Source of the DNA: Armigeres subalbatus
Taxonomy: Eukaryota > Arthropoda > Insecta > Diptera > Culicidae
NCBI RefSeq assembly: GCF_024139115.2
Contig: NC_085139.1
Coordinates: forward strand, 70,289,203-70,353,202
Direction of reading: 5' to 3'
DNA: 64,000 nt
Each line of letters begins with the position of its first letter. Position 1 is the stretch's first letter. A model generated the notes under the pieces. That model was not told the origin of the DNA, made no database searches, and was given only the letters and a program-made list of their open reading frames with translations. Below, piece after piece: positions 33,701-39,475 of this stretch. The position numbers were made by a program, and so were the translations under genes.

Positions 33701-34092
33701 TGAAAATCTTTTGTCTTCTTTTCACAGCATACGTGTACCATCCACCAACCAGACAGTGTTACCAGCTGTTCACCCAGGCGTACTGCGACGAGCGATACAT
33801 GGTCACACTGGAACCGGACGCCAAACATCCGCAATGTGTTGTGAATGATTGCTATAAACGAAATGAAAATTTGGTGCCTTTCGGTAATGAGTGTGTTCAA
33901 CTGAATGCATATCACAAGAATTGTTCACACCACCAACTGAAACAGATAGTTTCCGTTAGGGAAGAGGACAACAAATTAGGATGTATCAATATTTCGGATG
34001 TTCTCGATAAGAGACCTATGCCAAGCACAATGGAATTGGATAGAACTGCAAACGCTAATCGTGGGCCAACACAACGCTATCGTAGACAGTAG
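12766..34092 (+). CDS. secreted Cys-rich DUF4789-type protein, gene 2 (4 exons, 229 aa)
   Basis: Coding exons are 12766-12871, 13043-13164, 13224-13320 and 33728-34092, with GT-AG introns of 171 nt (phase 1), 59 nt (phase 0) and 20,407 nt (phase 1). The N terminus MEKRIFSGVIALSLIAIVYS is a clear signal peptide, so the product should be secreted. The exon 3 product (NRTPVYIP...DWVCDC) and exon 4 product (YVYHPP...CYQLF...AYC...HPQC) align residue for residue with gene 1 on the opposite strand. This fixes the distant last exon. Gene 2 lacks the ~45-residue C-terminal extension of gene 1 with its final two Cys. The last intron carries R1, Bel/Pao, CFDP2 and gypsy elements. Function is unknown (DUF4789 from memory). 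Transcript reads across the long intron would confirm it. Confidence 0.82.
13621..13965. mobile_element. diverged MITE related to the 8-bp-TSD element at 37260
   Basis: It shares GCGGTCGCTGTCGTCACTGG and AAATGTCAACG on the left, and GGGATGAGAAACAAAAGGAA, GTAGCAACAATC and AACCTCTCTTATA on the right, with the intact copy at 37260-37455. The TIRs are degraded, and the interior includes a GTTGAGT-rich segment absent from the other copy. Confidence 0.55.
13980..14113 (+). repeat. LTR 3' end plus tRNA-Lys-type primer binding site, relic 1
   Basis: An AT-rich segment (TATCTTTATGTTTGTG...AAAAAAATG) is followed by TGGCGCCCAACG. That is the start of a sequence complementary to the 3' end of tRNA-Lys, used as primer by many LTR elements. 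A related segment lies at 15,345. No gag or pol follows. Confidence 0.5.
14483..14704. mobile_element. MITE, 222 bp, TA TSD
   Basis: It begins CACACTTAAAAT and ends ACTAAGTGTG, with TA on each side. The subterminal GATCTCGGCTGTG is partly mirrored by CTCGGCTGTGCGGATC in the interior. Noncoding. Confidence 0.6.
15345..15440 (+). repeat. LTR 3' end plus tRNA-Lys-type primer binding site, relic 2
   Basis: ATTTATCTTTATGTTTGTAT and AAAAAAATGCTACA precede TGGCGCCCAACGTGGGAC. The primer-binding-site match to tRNA-Lys is better than at relic 1. It lies ~1.3 kb after relic 1, so both may derive from one old LTR family. Confidence 0.55.
15441..15850. repeat. degenerate GGAATTTC-type repeat
   Basis: Irregular repetition of GGAATTTC, TTTCC(A/G)(T/C)GGGAA and TTCTTC words. 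It resembles the large degenerate satellite at 57.4-61.4 kb and is too decayed for a firm period. Confidence 0.5.
15851..17582 (-). pseudogene. R1-like LINE copy 2, RT and C-terminal domain
   Basis: Starting at the Bel/Pao junction, the frame gives KSGKSPGN, YRPICLLDT, NMQFGFRR, one in-frame TAA just before GDRYCAVVTIDMKNAF, then GVPQGSILGP and GFADDVSL. It continues to WTHRLIPN and the Cys/His domain. The MITE at 16056-16257 interrupts that domain, and the frame resumes as ETPEHVVFDCPRF and RMCHEEGT, then a stop and SELQRRWRSD. The catalytic FADD is intact. It is better preserved than copy 1 (one TAA, one TAG, one MITE in this part) but has lost its 5' half, so it is inactive. Confidence 0.8.
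16056..16257. mobile_element. MITE, 202 bp, in R1 C-terminal domain
   Basis: The ends are CCCAAGCAATCAGAAGTTC and its near-perfect complement (18 of 19). Flanking T runs fit a 2-bp TT duplication. With the element and one TT removed, the R1 frame reads ENV-KETPEHV, confirming the boundaries. Confidence 0.8.
17583..18255 (-). repeat. Bel/Pao 3' LTR (673 bp)
   Basis: TG...CA ends. It matches the other LTR base for base except ATATTTCAAATT here versus ATATTTTAAATT there (near 17,662). The Pol stop at 18177-18179 lies inside this LTR, so the last ~25 codons of Pol are LTR-encoded. Confidence 0.95.
18177..22052 (-). CDS. pol: Bel/Pao Pol polyprotein (protease end, RT, RNase H, integrase), 1291 aa from first Met
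   Basis: The open frame extends upstream of Met1 to ~22,136 and encodes LDEGSST, the active-site Asp of the DUF1758 retropepsin, so Met1 is not a true start. Approximate domains: protease remainder 1-112; RT 230-400 with DIAEMFHQI and catalytic YVDD at 387-390; A17/RNase H-like region 480-700 with HVFVDASE; integrase zinc region ~900-935 (CQMCK); DDE core ~955-1090 with GVDYFGPL, SDNATNF and GPWERMV; DUF5641-like C terminus with VGDIVVVMDD. It copies element RNA to DNA and integrates it. Key residues are present. In most Bel/Pao elements Gag and Pol share one frame. Here one base separates them (see gag). Confidence 0.9.
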   Translation of the reverse strand: MTWTGKIMSEETESRIISITIAGLGMKMKFTIGNVRTVQELKLPEQSFCYETMAEQYPHLKGLPIKGYENVTPRMIIGIEHVRLLTSQKLREGNGDGPVADKTRLGWSVFGRQTEAERTIERVNFHHTDMFSNRALHDAMKQFFQVEESAVTKKIEAEADVRALKLLEETTVLKEGRFETSLMWKVDNPSLPNSYPMALQRLKSLERKLERDPGLRQRVKQQVDGYIEKKYAHKASKEELETTKPNHTWYLLLGVVENPKKPGKTRLIWDAAAKVQGVALNDLLMKGPDLLVPLLAVLLRFRQYNIAICGDIAEMFHQIRIQEKDKQFQRFLWRDNQRDEVQVYVMDVATFGATCSPCIAQYIKNRNALRFTESHPRAVEGIVKNHYVDDFLDSVETEEEAVELISTVKMIHAAAGFQIGKFHSNSPTVLSLLGESAKSAIKSMNLDKQGETERVLGMVWSTTEDVFTFDTAALLNIQQLVKSSTVPTKRQVLRAVMTLFDPLGLIAHYVVHGKILMQEIWRSGTDWDEPIADYLHDMWYRWIELLSQLCNVKVPRCFFSGVRPHALQLHVFVDASEMAYAAVAYLRLDKGTGRRCALVAAKTKVSPLKPLSVPRLELQAAMLGTRLTQSVISSLTLPIESRYFWSDSSTVLSWLRSEHRRYHQFVEFRVAEILSLTSVDEWRYVPTKLNVADDATKWGSGPRFQPDQRWFQGPAFLYDSENYWPSNNRVISATPQELRPMFLHQANAMHSLFDLTRFSDWNRLLRTAAYVFRAVSKFKNQRTTGGHYRILQKEEFAMAETALLRQIQAEAFPDEVALLSNNTEKQIVTKSSHIYTLTPFLDDAGVIRMGSRTEKAPNLAYETKYPVILPKNHTGTTLLVNIFHRKYLHANGETVHNEIRQRYYIPGLRTVIRRVTRNCQMCKVKKAVPRPPMMAPLPRARLTPFIRPFTFLGVDYFGPLEVKVGRATDKRWVALFTCLTVRAIHLEVVNSLSTDSCVMAFRRFVARRGAPAEVYSDNATNFIGASRQLANEIRAINEECASTFTNAQTTWRFNVPVAPHMGGPWERMVRSVKTGMKAITESTRHPSDEVLQTILLEVEAVVNSRPLTYIPLGSADHEALTPNHFLLYGSSGIKQPATLPTDDGAALRSGHKFAQRLVDGFWQRWIREYLPMLSRRSKWFDTVKPLQVGDIVVVMDDKVRSSWLKGRILEVVKGRGGHVRSAKVQTIKGVFTRAAVKLAVLDIKKESEEATKDSAAVDPLVHGEGDVVAPTVRNDQSDGVVKQLVTRARIY
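18256..18266 (-). promoter_or_regulatory. Bel/Pao polypurine tract
   Basis: The minus-strand GGGGAAGGGGA directly abuts the TG of the 3' LTR. This is the expected position of the plus-strand DNA primer. Confidence 0.85.
22133..24883 (-). CDS. gag: Bel/Pao Gag with N-terminal PHD-like finger
   Basis: I choose the Met at 24883 (MADNRSDKH) because the Cys-rich finger begins eight residues later. An upstream Met at 24970 is possible. Residues ~12-55 contain CKKC, ICELCGRKEHLVC and WCCQQC, a PHD/RING-like zinc finger. A coiled-coil Glu/Lys-rich segment (~75-140) follows. A long Ser/Thr/Pro-rich linker leads to a DUF1759-like domain (~580-730, LPTFSGNPEDWPIFYSSF). Zinc-binding Cys/His (CSYCESSGHQILNC, CRSCL) come near the C terminus. 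The frame ends at TAG (22135-22133) just as the protease starts, at a run of four T (22135-22138). A five-T run would make Gag-Pol continuous. It is a one-base deletion, an assembly error or a -1 frameshift site. Confidence 0.88.
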   Translation of the reverse strand: MADNRSDKHRCKKCDRDDTDEMIICELCGRKEHLVCAGAPDATGAGNATWCCQQCNDEQDAVNTAKSARSSTSSRRSLRLKLALEELEVQNRLRMKEIEAEKEFFKQKYELLKQIEDEDDRGSRRSVVSEKTKRERLERWLAKNPNGVETIGGMQSEETLAKSVQHDVTNAQLELPPQNSSTPSSQKTMKEPVPPIATKTIQQSGPAMNEQRMCSSLLGGTILTPVDMDISLSKTVICSSVPPTVPVASVAVPRSSTAIDFGTSVAFTSSNLAESMGVAPQAVITSLDRPILSNFNSVQQPASHVMHKASKSLPYSTRWDTIHGTTGEGAYSVACGGATQQQLGNSITAVKNVMQTPTLPMYTELHQTDHDIHPSARETTTTVHSSEQARQWIPHRNIAQPNVLFGCEQPVGMYSTASALPQFNNTCFRSEFYHDLENALPTSVGQTLPTHSATGQFSARQLVSPYTHPQASTTWTTQQLGSISQPVVRFRLPIAAKSVPVNSSSTRMNAISSIGSAAEGHTPIPTSARVDSPLPVQSFSGHTAPPCTSQANSFQQRHTGPTPSQIAARQVISRDLPTFSGNPEDWPIFYSSFQNSTDTCGYSDAENLARLQRCLKGSALEAVRSRLLLPASVPHVIGTLHKLYGKPENLINSLLKKVRSAVPPKSDNLQTIIAFGLAVQNLVDHIIISEQRAHLANPMLLQELVEKLPTLLKLQWGAFKRSHDEVNLKTFNEFMVDLVDLASDLTLNVDVTSGQKQQRQERDRLKKKLFVHSEEVSRAEEKHVVKQSERPKLCSYCESSGHQILNCMSFKSLNLEGRWKAVRQKNLCRSCLIPHRKWPCRSKKECGKNNCTSKHHWLLHETQKTQQQQASTTTTNTGSSSQVVHQNHHFEQSYSLFRYIPVTVSGNGKQVNIFAF
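25166..25838 (-). repeat. Bel/Pao 5' LTR (673 bp)
   Basis: In element orientation this is the promoter LTR. Its outer end abuts the GGCAG duplication at 25839. I could not name a primer binding site with confidence in the sequence just inside (25,165 downward). Confidence 0.95.
25839..26400 (-). pseudogene. R1-like LINE copy 2, endonuclease-RT linker and RT start
   Basis: It reads ARRRAQRARTEPE, DCYKELCREADANPWGDAYR, then the RT N terminus KKAPGPDGIPN, CLDEGNFPEMW and LVLLP, where the Bel/Pao target site falls. Everything upstream (ORF1 body and endonuclease) is lost at the (TAAG)n junction at about 26,401. In copy 1 the same segment lies at 7,350-7,870, which confirms the assignment. Confidence 0.8.
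26414..26835 (-). pseudogene. R1-like LINE copy 2, 5' leader and ORF1 N terminus
   Basis: The minus-strand ATG near 26,784 opens a frame MNDSTNHAEADAG, then NPFASSGMVRSPP and a Gln/Lys-rich run, before a stop. NPFASSGMVRSPP matches NPFARGGLFRSPP in R1 copy 1, which identifies it as the ORF1 start. The frame ends after ~50 codons, and the body is deleted. Confidence 0.65.
26836..26855. repeat. (TTAC)n at the 3' end of the CFDP2-type LINE
   Basis: About five TTAC units. On the minus strand they read (TAAG)n just after the LINE stop codon at 26862. Short tandem tails are typical of RTE-like LINE 3' ends. A second short (TAAG)n lies at 26,401-26,413. Confidence 0.6.
26862..28149 (-). pseudogene. 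CFDP2-type LINE, RT core and C terminus
   Basis: From 28,149 the frame gives WRGIMLL-type and QQAGFRAGRSCVDH, then breaks near 27,940. The 28082 frame continues to 26862 with GVRQGCILSPLLF, catalytic LADDVALLA (~27,640; YADD in most relatives), GYxGSQ-type thumb residues, GRARWGWVGHTLRR-type C terminus and CKQALDWNPAG. It ends at TAG/TGA next to the (TAAG)n tail. The catalytic Asp pair is retained. Confidence 0.75.
28176..28970 (-). pseudogene. CFDP2-type LINE, linker and RT N terminus
   Basis: Starts in the linker (KRSFVEELETRAADIPEG), then Arg/Lys/Glu-rich helices, then MKSNKAPGVDRISAEML, the first RT block, and VDWMQGILVKVPK. The frame breaks at 28,180, one base before the KGDLT-type continuation. 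The following RT block lies in the next frame (28,149 downward). Confidence 0.75.
28967..29914 (-). pseudogene. CFDP2-type LINE, APE endonuclease
   Basis: Starts MDREPWANN. The endonuclease runs from ~45 with GTWNVLTL, LGLSEVRW (catalytic Glu), CYAPTD and GDFNAKIG. After ~residue 235 the frame becomes unrelated, while the expected SDHHLL is present in another frame near 29,070. One frameshift thus removes the last catalytic His from this reading frame. As an enzyme it would nick target DNA for target-primed reverse transcription. The family is known; this copy is broken. Confidence 0.75.
29915..30900 (-). repeat. LINE 5' leader with duplicated segments
   Basis: The phrase CAACAGAGCCCACTGTC plus CCTAGGCAGA occurs at ~30,150-30,195 and again at ~30,830-30,875. 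The preceding GCGGxACxGGTCGCTT and GxCTGCTTG phrases also recur. The leader is thus a partial tandem of a ~680-bp unit. A similar sequence occurs at 375-800. Confidence 0.6.
31000..31040. repeat. (TG)n-rich microsatellite
   Basis: Imperfect TGTGTGTATG/TGTGTGCG run. The same type of run follows GATGATGTCTG in the related repeat at 41,170, so it belongs to that dispersed family. Confidence 0.7.
31046..31615. repeat. three tandem ~142-200-bp units of a dispersed repeat, plus its right end
   Basis: Units start with CTCACTCA at 31046, 31188 and 31342. Each contains GACGC(G/A)GAATCTTGTCC, TTGTTTCGTATTGAAA and GGACTATG or GGGCTATG. The segment ends with CGAGAAAGGCACCATCACC and GCTAGGTGGATTAA, the right terminus seen again at 41,540-41,580. 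The 41-kb copy has a single unit. Confidence 0.8.
31655..33420 (+). pseudogene. Ty3/gypsy retrotransposon relic (gag, RT, integrase pieces)
   Basis: Colinear plus-strand fragments in several frames: gag-like LEDAAKVRLLLSKLN and HGKYVNF (31,660-31,800); RT entry GIISSVRFSDWAAPIIVERK (32,440-32,500); RT/RNase H connection RSYLGAVNYYGRFVKQM (32,995-33,050); integrase SDNGTQFTSEDFQQFY (33,113-33,160); and PVRTTLDLLKK (33,370-33,405). The gag style suggests a mag-like lineage. Stops, frameshifts and large internal losses are evident (~1.8 kb left). It sits in the sense orientation just upstream of the last exon of DUF4789 gene 2. Confidence 0.8.
33608..33640 (-). mobile_element. short Feilai SINE fragment
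   Basis: CCAACACGATGATACTTTTA matches an internal phrase of the SINE copies at 11,096 and 56,100. Only ~30 bp remain. Confidence 0.5.
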
Positions 34093-34118
34093 ACAGTTTA
34101 GATGAGCCCGATGGTTCA

Positions 34119-34124
34119 AATAAA
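34119..34124 (+). promoter_or_regulatory. poly(A) signal AATAAA of DUF4789 gene 2
   Basis: A canonical AATAAA lies 27 nt after the TAG stop, consistent with a very short 3' UTR. Confidence 0.6.
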
Positions 34125-34240
34125 ACGGCTTCATTTTGATACCCAAGTACAAAAATATGTTTATGTATTCTTCGAACTTCTCTGAATGTACCTCACAGAT
34201 CCACTGGGTGTTGTGTAAATGTTCTGTCCGTTGTCTTAAT

Positions 34241-34366
34241 GCTATATTGCCTCTAATCGCATATTAGTCCCATATAAATTTTCGTCGTTTTCTAGTTAGA
34301 ATTCCTTATTTTCTCCATTTGATTTTTTTTTTAATGGGACTAATATGCGATCATAGGCAGTATAGC
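34241..34366. mobile_element. palindromic MITE, ~126 bp
   Basis: Arms GCTATATTGCC...GCATATTAGTCCCAT and the reverse complement enclose a ~60-bp AT-rich centre. There are a few mismatches and one inserted base. No clear duplication is seen. Confidence 0.6.
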
Positions 34367-34609
34367 CGTTAGGTGTTTACTCTGTACGACCTCTAGACGA
34401 AGACGATGATTCTGTTATTAAAAAAACTTAGCAGACCGTTGGAATATCTAATCAAATTATTTCGATAAAACACTCGAAAACGTTAATATTTCACTATTAT
34501 TCTTTACTTATTAAATTCGTATTCTACCTGATTGATCTACTTTGCTCGTTGCGCACCTCAGTTTCTTGTGCTACTCGGATCGCTATCCAGAACCATTTTC
34601 ACCGGGTTA

Positions 34610-34870
34610 TTGTCCGACATTCTGGCTACGTGGCCGGTACACCGCAATCGATCGATTTTCGCGATGTGAACAATGGATGATTCTCCCAACAGCGTGGTTC
34701 ATTCGCCTCCTTAATGTACCGTCTTCCATCTGCACCCCCCGCTTTTACGCTTTTCTTCCAAAATCTCCAAGGGCGCACTCGTGTACAGGTCTCGCGACCG
34801 TAGAGGACTACTGGTCTAATGAGCGTTTTGTAGATAGTCAATTTGGCAAGGCAGCGAACTCTATTCGATC
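34610..34870 (-). pseudogene. CFDP2/RTE-like LINE C-terminal fragment
   Basis: The minus frame reads MTIYKTLIRPVVLYGRET, then a basic stretch. Downstream on the same strand, HVARMSDNNP-like residues appear in shifted frames to ~34,545. IRPVVLYGxETW is a typical post-RT signature. It is isolated and frameshifted. Confidence 0.65.
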
Positions 34871-36160
34871 AGAGCATTTTGCTGAGTCCAACGTACATAC
34901 GATTTTCCTGACATCATGCGTCTCCAAATTCCTGTGTTGGTGTAAACAAGGGCAACCCCTCACAAAGAACAACAAATGCTTGAGTTCCTTGTCACTCGCT
35001 TAACGGCAGGCCGATACTTCTGCCAGCAGTTTTCATTTCAATACATATACAATCATCAATTACAAACTTCCTTCCTTAATCTGCGCTAAAGAGCAAAATA
35101 CAACTAACTGGCGTTTGCTTCCAACACATCTTCTGCCGCGCCTTTTCCGCCTGCAGTAACGTCGGCGGCCAATCCATCCCACTAAGATGTAGATATGGAA
35201 CCGTTTCTGGGCCCATAACCTGTTGAAAAACAAGCGAACCCCCTCACAAAAACAACCAATGCTTGAGTTTCCTGTCACTCCGTCACTCTCTGTGTATGCA
35301 GACAAACGTGTGGTAAATTTTTAATTCACCACGGGCTTCATTCAAGAAACAATTGGACAAACGAAAGAGGTTTCCGATTGAACCACCATCGGTATAGTGC
35401 ACTACCGAGCAATAGCACAAACACGCACTTGAAACACGTGGTTGTTGATTGCCAATTTTACTTCCTCCTTAAAGGTAGCCTCACACCTCGGGAATTTTGG
35501 TAGGCGGATTTTTTCCCCATGTATTTTTGCATATGCGATGTTTTCGGGATTTGGGCACGGAAAATCAAAATCCCGGCCCCAGGGACAAAAATCCGGCGGA
35601 AAATTTTCAAATTTTGATTAGTTCCAATTTTTACGAAAATTGAGTGTTGTCGCGCTTATCTTTTTCTAGAATGCTGCGGCGGTCTTACACTCGCAGGCTC
35701 GACTGCGAAGGTAAACGTCAAGATAGCCGCCGTGTTGAGAGATAGGCAGAATTTTCCCGCTCAAAACAAAACCACGTGCTTTTCGCGAAATGACAGTAGT
35801 GTTCGATTGTATTAGTGAGAGGAAACCGGAGTCACTGAGTACATAGAGAGTACATATGGCAAGTGCATACGGTTGGTGAGGTTTTCATTGACTCTGTTGT
35901 GTTTAGTGACTGTTGCGATTATCTGAGAAGCAACCGGCAGGAAGCCGCAGTATTCTATTTTATCTCGAGATGCATAATAACATTTCCGTGGGAAAAAAAG
36001 AGACGGCAATACAATTTCACTCAGTCTCTGAGTGATTTGGAACGGGCGTGTGGCCTTAAGCAGGAGAAAACCCAACAGATACCTTGTGGGAAATTTTCAT
36101 AAGGCGTTTGATTGAAAATCATACGTCCATTTCCTCAGTTTTGTATGAATAAATTGTTAT
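34871..36160. other. intergenic stretch between DUF4789 gene 2 and the nested MITEs
   Basis: It contains two related copies of a ~60-bp segment (AACAAATGCTTGAGTT...CCTGTCACTC near 34,965 and AACCAATGCTTGAGTTTCC near 35,255). The rest, including the GGGATTT/CCCGG-rich part at 35,500-35,600, is unassigned. Confidence 0.4.
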
Positions 36161-36210
36161 TAATTACGGGGAAAGACGGCTTTGGCAGGTTTTGTTCTAT
36201 TATTGGCAGG

Positions 36211-38109
36211 TAGGGTGACCATATGAAAATTTTCCAAAGGAGGACAATTCCTTCAAATCGTGCCAAAAAGGAGGACATTTGGTTGAAAAAGGAGGACATG
36301 TGAAAGAAATTACCAAACCGATCATTTCCTGTATTTGATATTATATTTACTGATTTTTCGGGGCAACGACAAATTTTACAAATACGACAAATTTATTTAA
36401 AAAATAAAGAACGAACTCATCATCTTTATAGTGAGATTCTATTAAACAAGCTTCATCCTATCTGAATAATGGTACACAAATGTTTGGTGTATCTGTTTGG
36501 TGAAAATCTGAAATATTATTATTTTTCGAATGACTTAACCATCGCAACGTTGGGCAATAAACAACTGATTGTACATTACTTAAGACAGCCAAAAGTCCAG
36601 CGGAGATTATTCCTTGAATACCAACATATTCATGGCATGCGAATGCACCTAATGCACGGCGTACACCATGACCACGATGCTTTCAATAGTTGTTCGTAGA
36701 AATTCAAAAATGTTTTCAGGCTGGATACAACTACGGAGATTTTCATGACGATTTTGAAAATTTGCGGGGTATTATAAATAAATTTTGGAACTTTATGTTT
36801 GATTAGAGAACATCGTTGATTAGGGAATATATTTTTGTATCCATTTTTGCAATGGGGTCATAAGTTTGAGTCCCATGTTTCCTCCAACACATTTTATCAA
36901 GCTCTTTTAGTGGAATGTCTTTACCTGTTATGGGACCGTTGCGGTGGAATTAAATGGAATAGTACTTAACTCGACTTATGACAGGTGATCATTTTTAGAT
37001 TTCTTTAGACTTATTTTGAGGACACGTACCATGTGTTTCGATCGAAATCAGATTTAATCACTCAATGTATGCTTTCTCGCAGGACACCTTGAGAAGCATT
37101 TGAATAATTTTATTCATAGCCCATTATTTACAATTTCGTGAAATTATCAAACTATTATTTCAAAACATTTCAAAACATCTTCTAATACACTCATCTAATG
37201 ATTGGTATATTAACATTGATTTGCAAAGGGTTCCAAGTAGGAAAGGAATCAAACGCAAGAATAGAGGTAATAAACTATAGAGGGAGATTGTCGCTGTCGT
37301 CACTGGCGAAACATCTTTTGCTGGCGAGGATATGGCACTAAATGTCAACGAAGGAAAAATCAGAACGTTTTGACAGATAGGTACCCAACATGTTTGGGGA
37401 CGATAACAAAGGGAACCGCAGCGACAATCGTCCTCTATAGTTTATTACCTCTATTAACGCAAGTGTATATTTACAACCGTATGTTCTACTTGTGAATGGA
37501 TCTTTGGTATAATATTTTCTTCAGCGATAAAAAAAAAACCCAAATTTATCCACCGGTGGTGATGATGCCTTTCTCGATTCAATATGTTGAATTCGAATTA
37601 ATGTTGTAAATGCAGTGCTTATTGCCTACATTTCGGAGATAAAAAGATTTGGTGCAATTCTAGTACGTTGCTTAAAAATTACTTACCGTGGGTTACCGTG
37701 GGTTACGCCACGGCTAAAATGATTAATGATTCAATGTGCATTTGTGTGTTTGTTGATTAAAAAATAAAAATATAATTCAAACTGCTTGATTTACTAAAAA
37801 ACAAAAACAATAGTGTCCAACTAGGAAATTTGCTCCGTCGAATGAAACCAGTTGCACTCGAATCTGTCAAGCCCTTCTATATGAAACGCGTTTAACAGAT
37901 TATGAAACGCGTTTGGAGTGAAATTATAGCCTTCTGGTACAACTTTGTTGTACGAGAGGCGAAAACTCTCCAGAAATTAATGTCTAGCATTGTTAATTGT
38001 TTCCTCAAAATGTACAAAAAGGAGGACATTTCAGCCCAAAAGGAGGACATCCGATTTTTATCGAAAAAGGAGGACATGTCCTCCTTTAGGATACCATATG
38101 GTCACCCTA
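36211..38109. mobile_element. hAT-like non-autonomous element, 1,899 bp, 8-bp TSD
   Basis: TIRs TAGGGTGACCATATG/CATATGGTCACCCTA are flanked by TTGGCAGG on both sides (36203-36210, 38110-38117). Subterminal AGGAGGACAT motifs occur near both ends. No transposase frame is recognised. A plus ORF at 36469-36699 has no known domain. A MITE with its own 8-bp duplication sits inside. Confidence 0.85.
37260..37455. mobile_element. MITE, 196 bp, ~37-bp TIRs, 8-bp TSD
   Basis: TIRs begin AATAGAGGTAATAAACTATA and are mirrored with about two mismatches. AACGCAAG duplicates at 37252-37259 and 37456-37463. A diverged relative is at 13621-13965. Confidence 0.9.
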
Positions 38110-38268
38110 TTGGCAGGGGGGTTTTTGTCGACCAAATTTTATGAAATTTGGCCATACAATATTCTTTGATATGCAAAGAATGTTTTGGCCAAATTAGAGC
38201 ATAGTCAGTCATAAAAAAAACCCCTGCCAATAATAGAACAAAACCTGCCAAAGCCGTCATTCCCCCTA

Positions 38269-38532
38269 CAGTCGGGATTCGCTGGTTGGGATTTTAATAC
38301 TTGGGTCACTTTTTAGTTGGGCCTCCGCTGGTTGGGCCATGGCCCAACTAAAAAGCAACCGTACGTCAAAATTCAATGTAAAAACACGGAAAACGGGATT
38401 GGGCGTCACTGGACATCATTTGTGATGTTCAAGTCGAAATACACGTGTTCAAATGGCTGTCAGTTGGCCCAACTAAAAAACCGAATTCGTTAGTTGGGCC
38501 GAGGTCGTAGCCCAACCAGCGAATCGCGACTG
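38269..38532. mobile_element. pogo/Tc1-like MITE, 264 bp, TA TSD
   Basis: TIRs CAGTCG.GATTCGCTGGTTGGG mirror at 21 of 22 positions, and internal GGCCCAACTAAAAA/TTTTTAGTTGGGCC repeats occur. TA lies on both sides (38267-38268, 38533-38534). Its left edge is the insertion point of the 3-bp-TSD element. Confidence 0.85.
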
Positions 38533-38595
38533 TATTTTATTTATTATTGAAGAATAATTATTGATTGTGCAAATCAAATAATGACGGTAAAAGCA

Positions 38596-38846
38596 CACTG
38601 CCAAAAATATTTATATGAGATATATGTGTCGCCGTTATAGATTTTTGCAATAGCTCCACCCTAATATAATCGATATAGAACCACACATAAATTAAATAAT
38701 TGCTAATTCGAGACCACACATAAAGTTTATTTGAATATATATTTTATAAGTAGTTCGCGTGGAGAATGGTTATATGTGCGCTGATATACATCATAAGCTA
38801 AATCTATAGATTTTTGCCAATAAATATGTGTGGATTTTTAGTAGTG
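38596..38846 (+). mobile_element. 251-bp MITE, copy A, 2-bp TSD (CA)
   Basis: CACTGCCAAAAATAT...TTTTTAGTAGTG with imperfect TIRs and CA on each side. It is ~95% identical to copy B at 39020-39270 in the same orientation. Confidence 0.85.
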
Positions 38847-38962
38847 CAGGGACTAATATTATTATTTTTAGTTCCTGGTAAAAGGTCACTTCGACATGGT
38901 TGTTTCATAAGGGCCAATGTCGCAAACGTAAACAATGCCTTTACCTGCAAATTCCTCAACAA

Positions 38963-39475
38963 CTACACGTAAAAAAATAACCTTATATGTTATGGCAAAA
39001 AACCATTCGAAAATACTTACACTGCCAAAAATATCTATATAAGATATATGTGTCGCCGTTATAAATTTTTGCAATAGCTTCACCCTAATATAATCGATAT
39101 AGAACCACACATAAATTAAATAATTGCTAATACGAGACCACACATAAAATTTATTTGGATATATATTTTATTAGTAGTTCGCGTGGAGAATGGTTATGTG
39201 TGCGCTGATATACATCATAAGTCAAATCTATGGATTTTTGCCAATAAATATGTGTGGATTTTTAGTAGTGTATACTCTTCATTATGTCACCTAATGAATG
39301 ATCCCATATCAAAAAGCTAATAACATTCATAAGTTAATGAAAAGTATAAGTTTTGGAATGTATGTGGCTAATGCGATGTATAAGTTTTTTCTTATACATA
39401 CCATTCAGCGCCTGCTTTGACAAAAAAGTATTAGAAATCTTAATAATAAATAACATTAAATTTTTTTACGTGTAG
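38963..39475. mobile_element. TIR element starting CTACACGTAAAAAAAT
   Basis: CTACACGTAAAAAAAT at the left and ATTTTTTTACGTGTAG at the right. Host of MITE copy B. No clear target duplication is seen. Confidence 0.65.
39020..39270 (+). mobile_element. 251-bp MITE, copy B, 2-bp TSD (TA)
   Basis: Same length and ends as copy A, flanked by TA. The different flanks (CA, TA) show independent insertions and not a tandem duplication. Confidence 0.85.

Larger units (their letters stand above)
36168..38266. mobile_element. TIR element with 3-bp TAC TSD (outer shell of a nest)
   Basis: Ends GGGGAAAGACGGCTTTGGC and the mirror GCCAAAGCCGTCATTCCCCC form ~45-bp TIRs. TAC is present on both sides (36165-36167 and 38267-38269). 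Most of its length is a hAT-like insertion (36211-38109). Without that, the element would be ~190 bp. It inserted at the first base of a pogo-like MITE. Confidence 0.75.
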
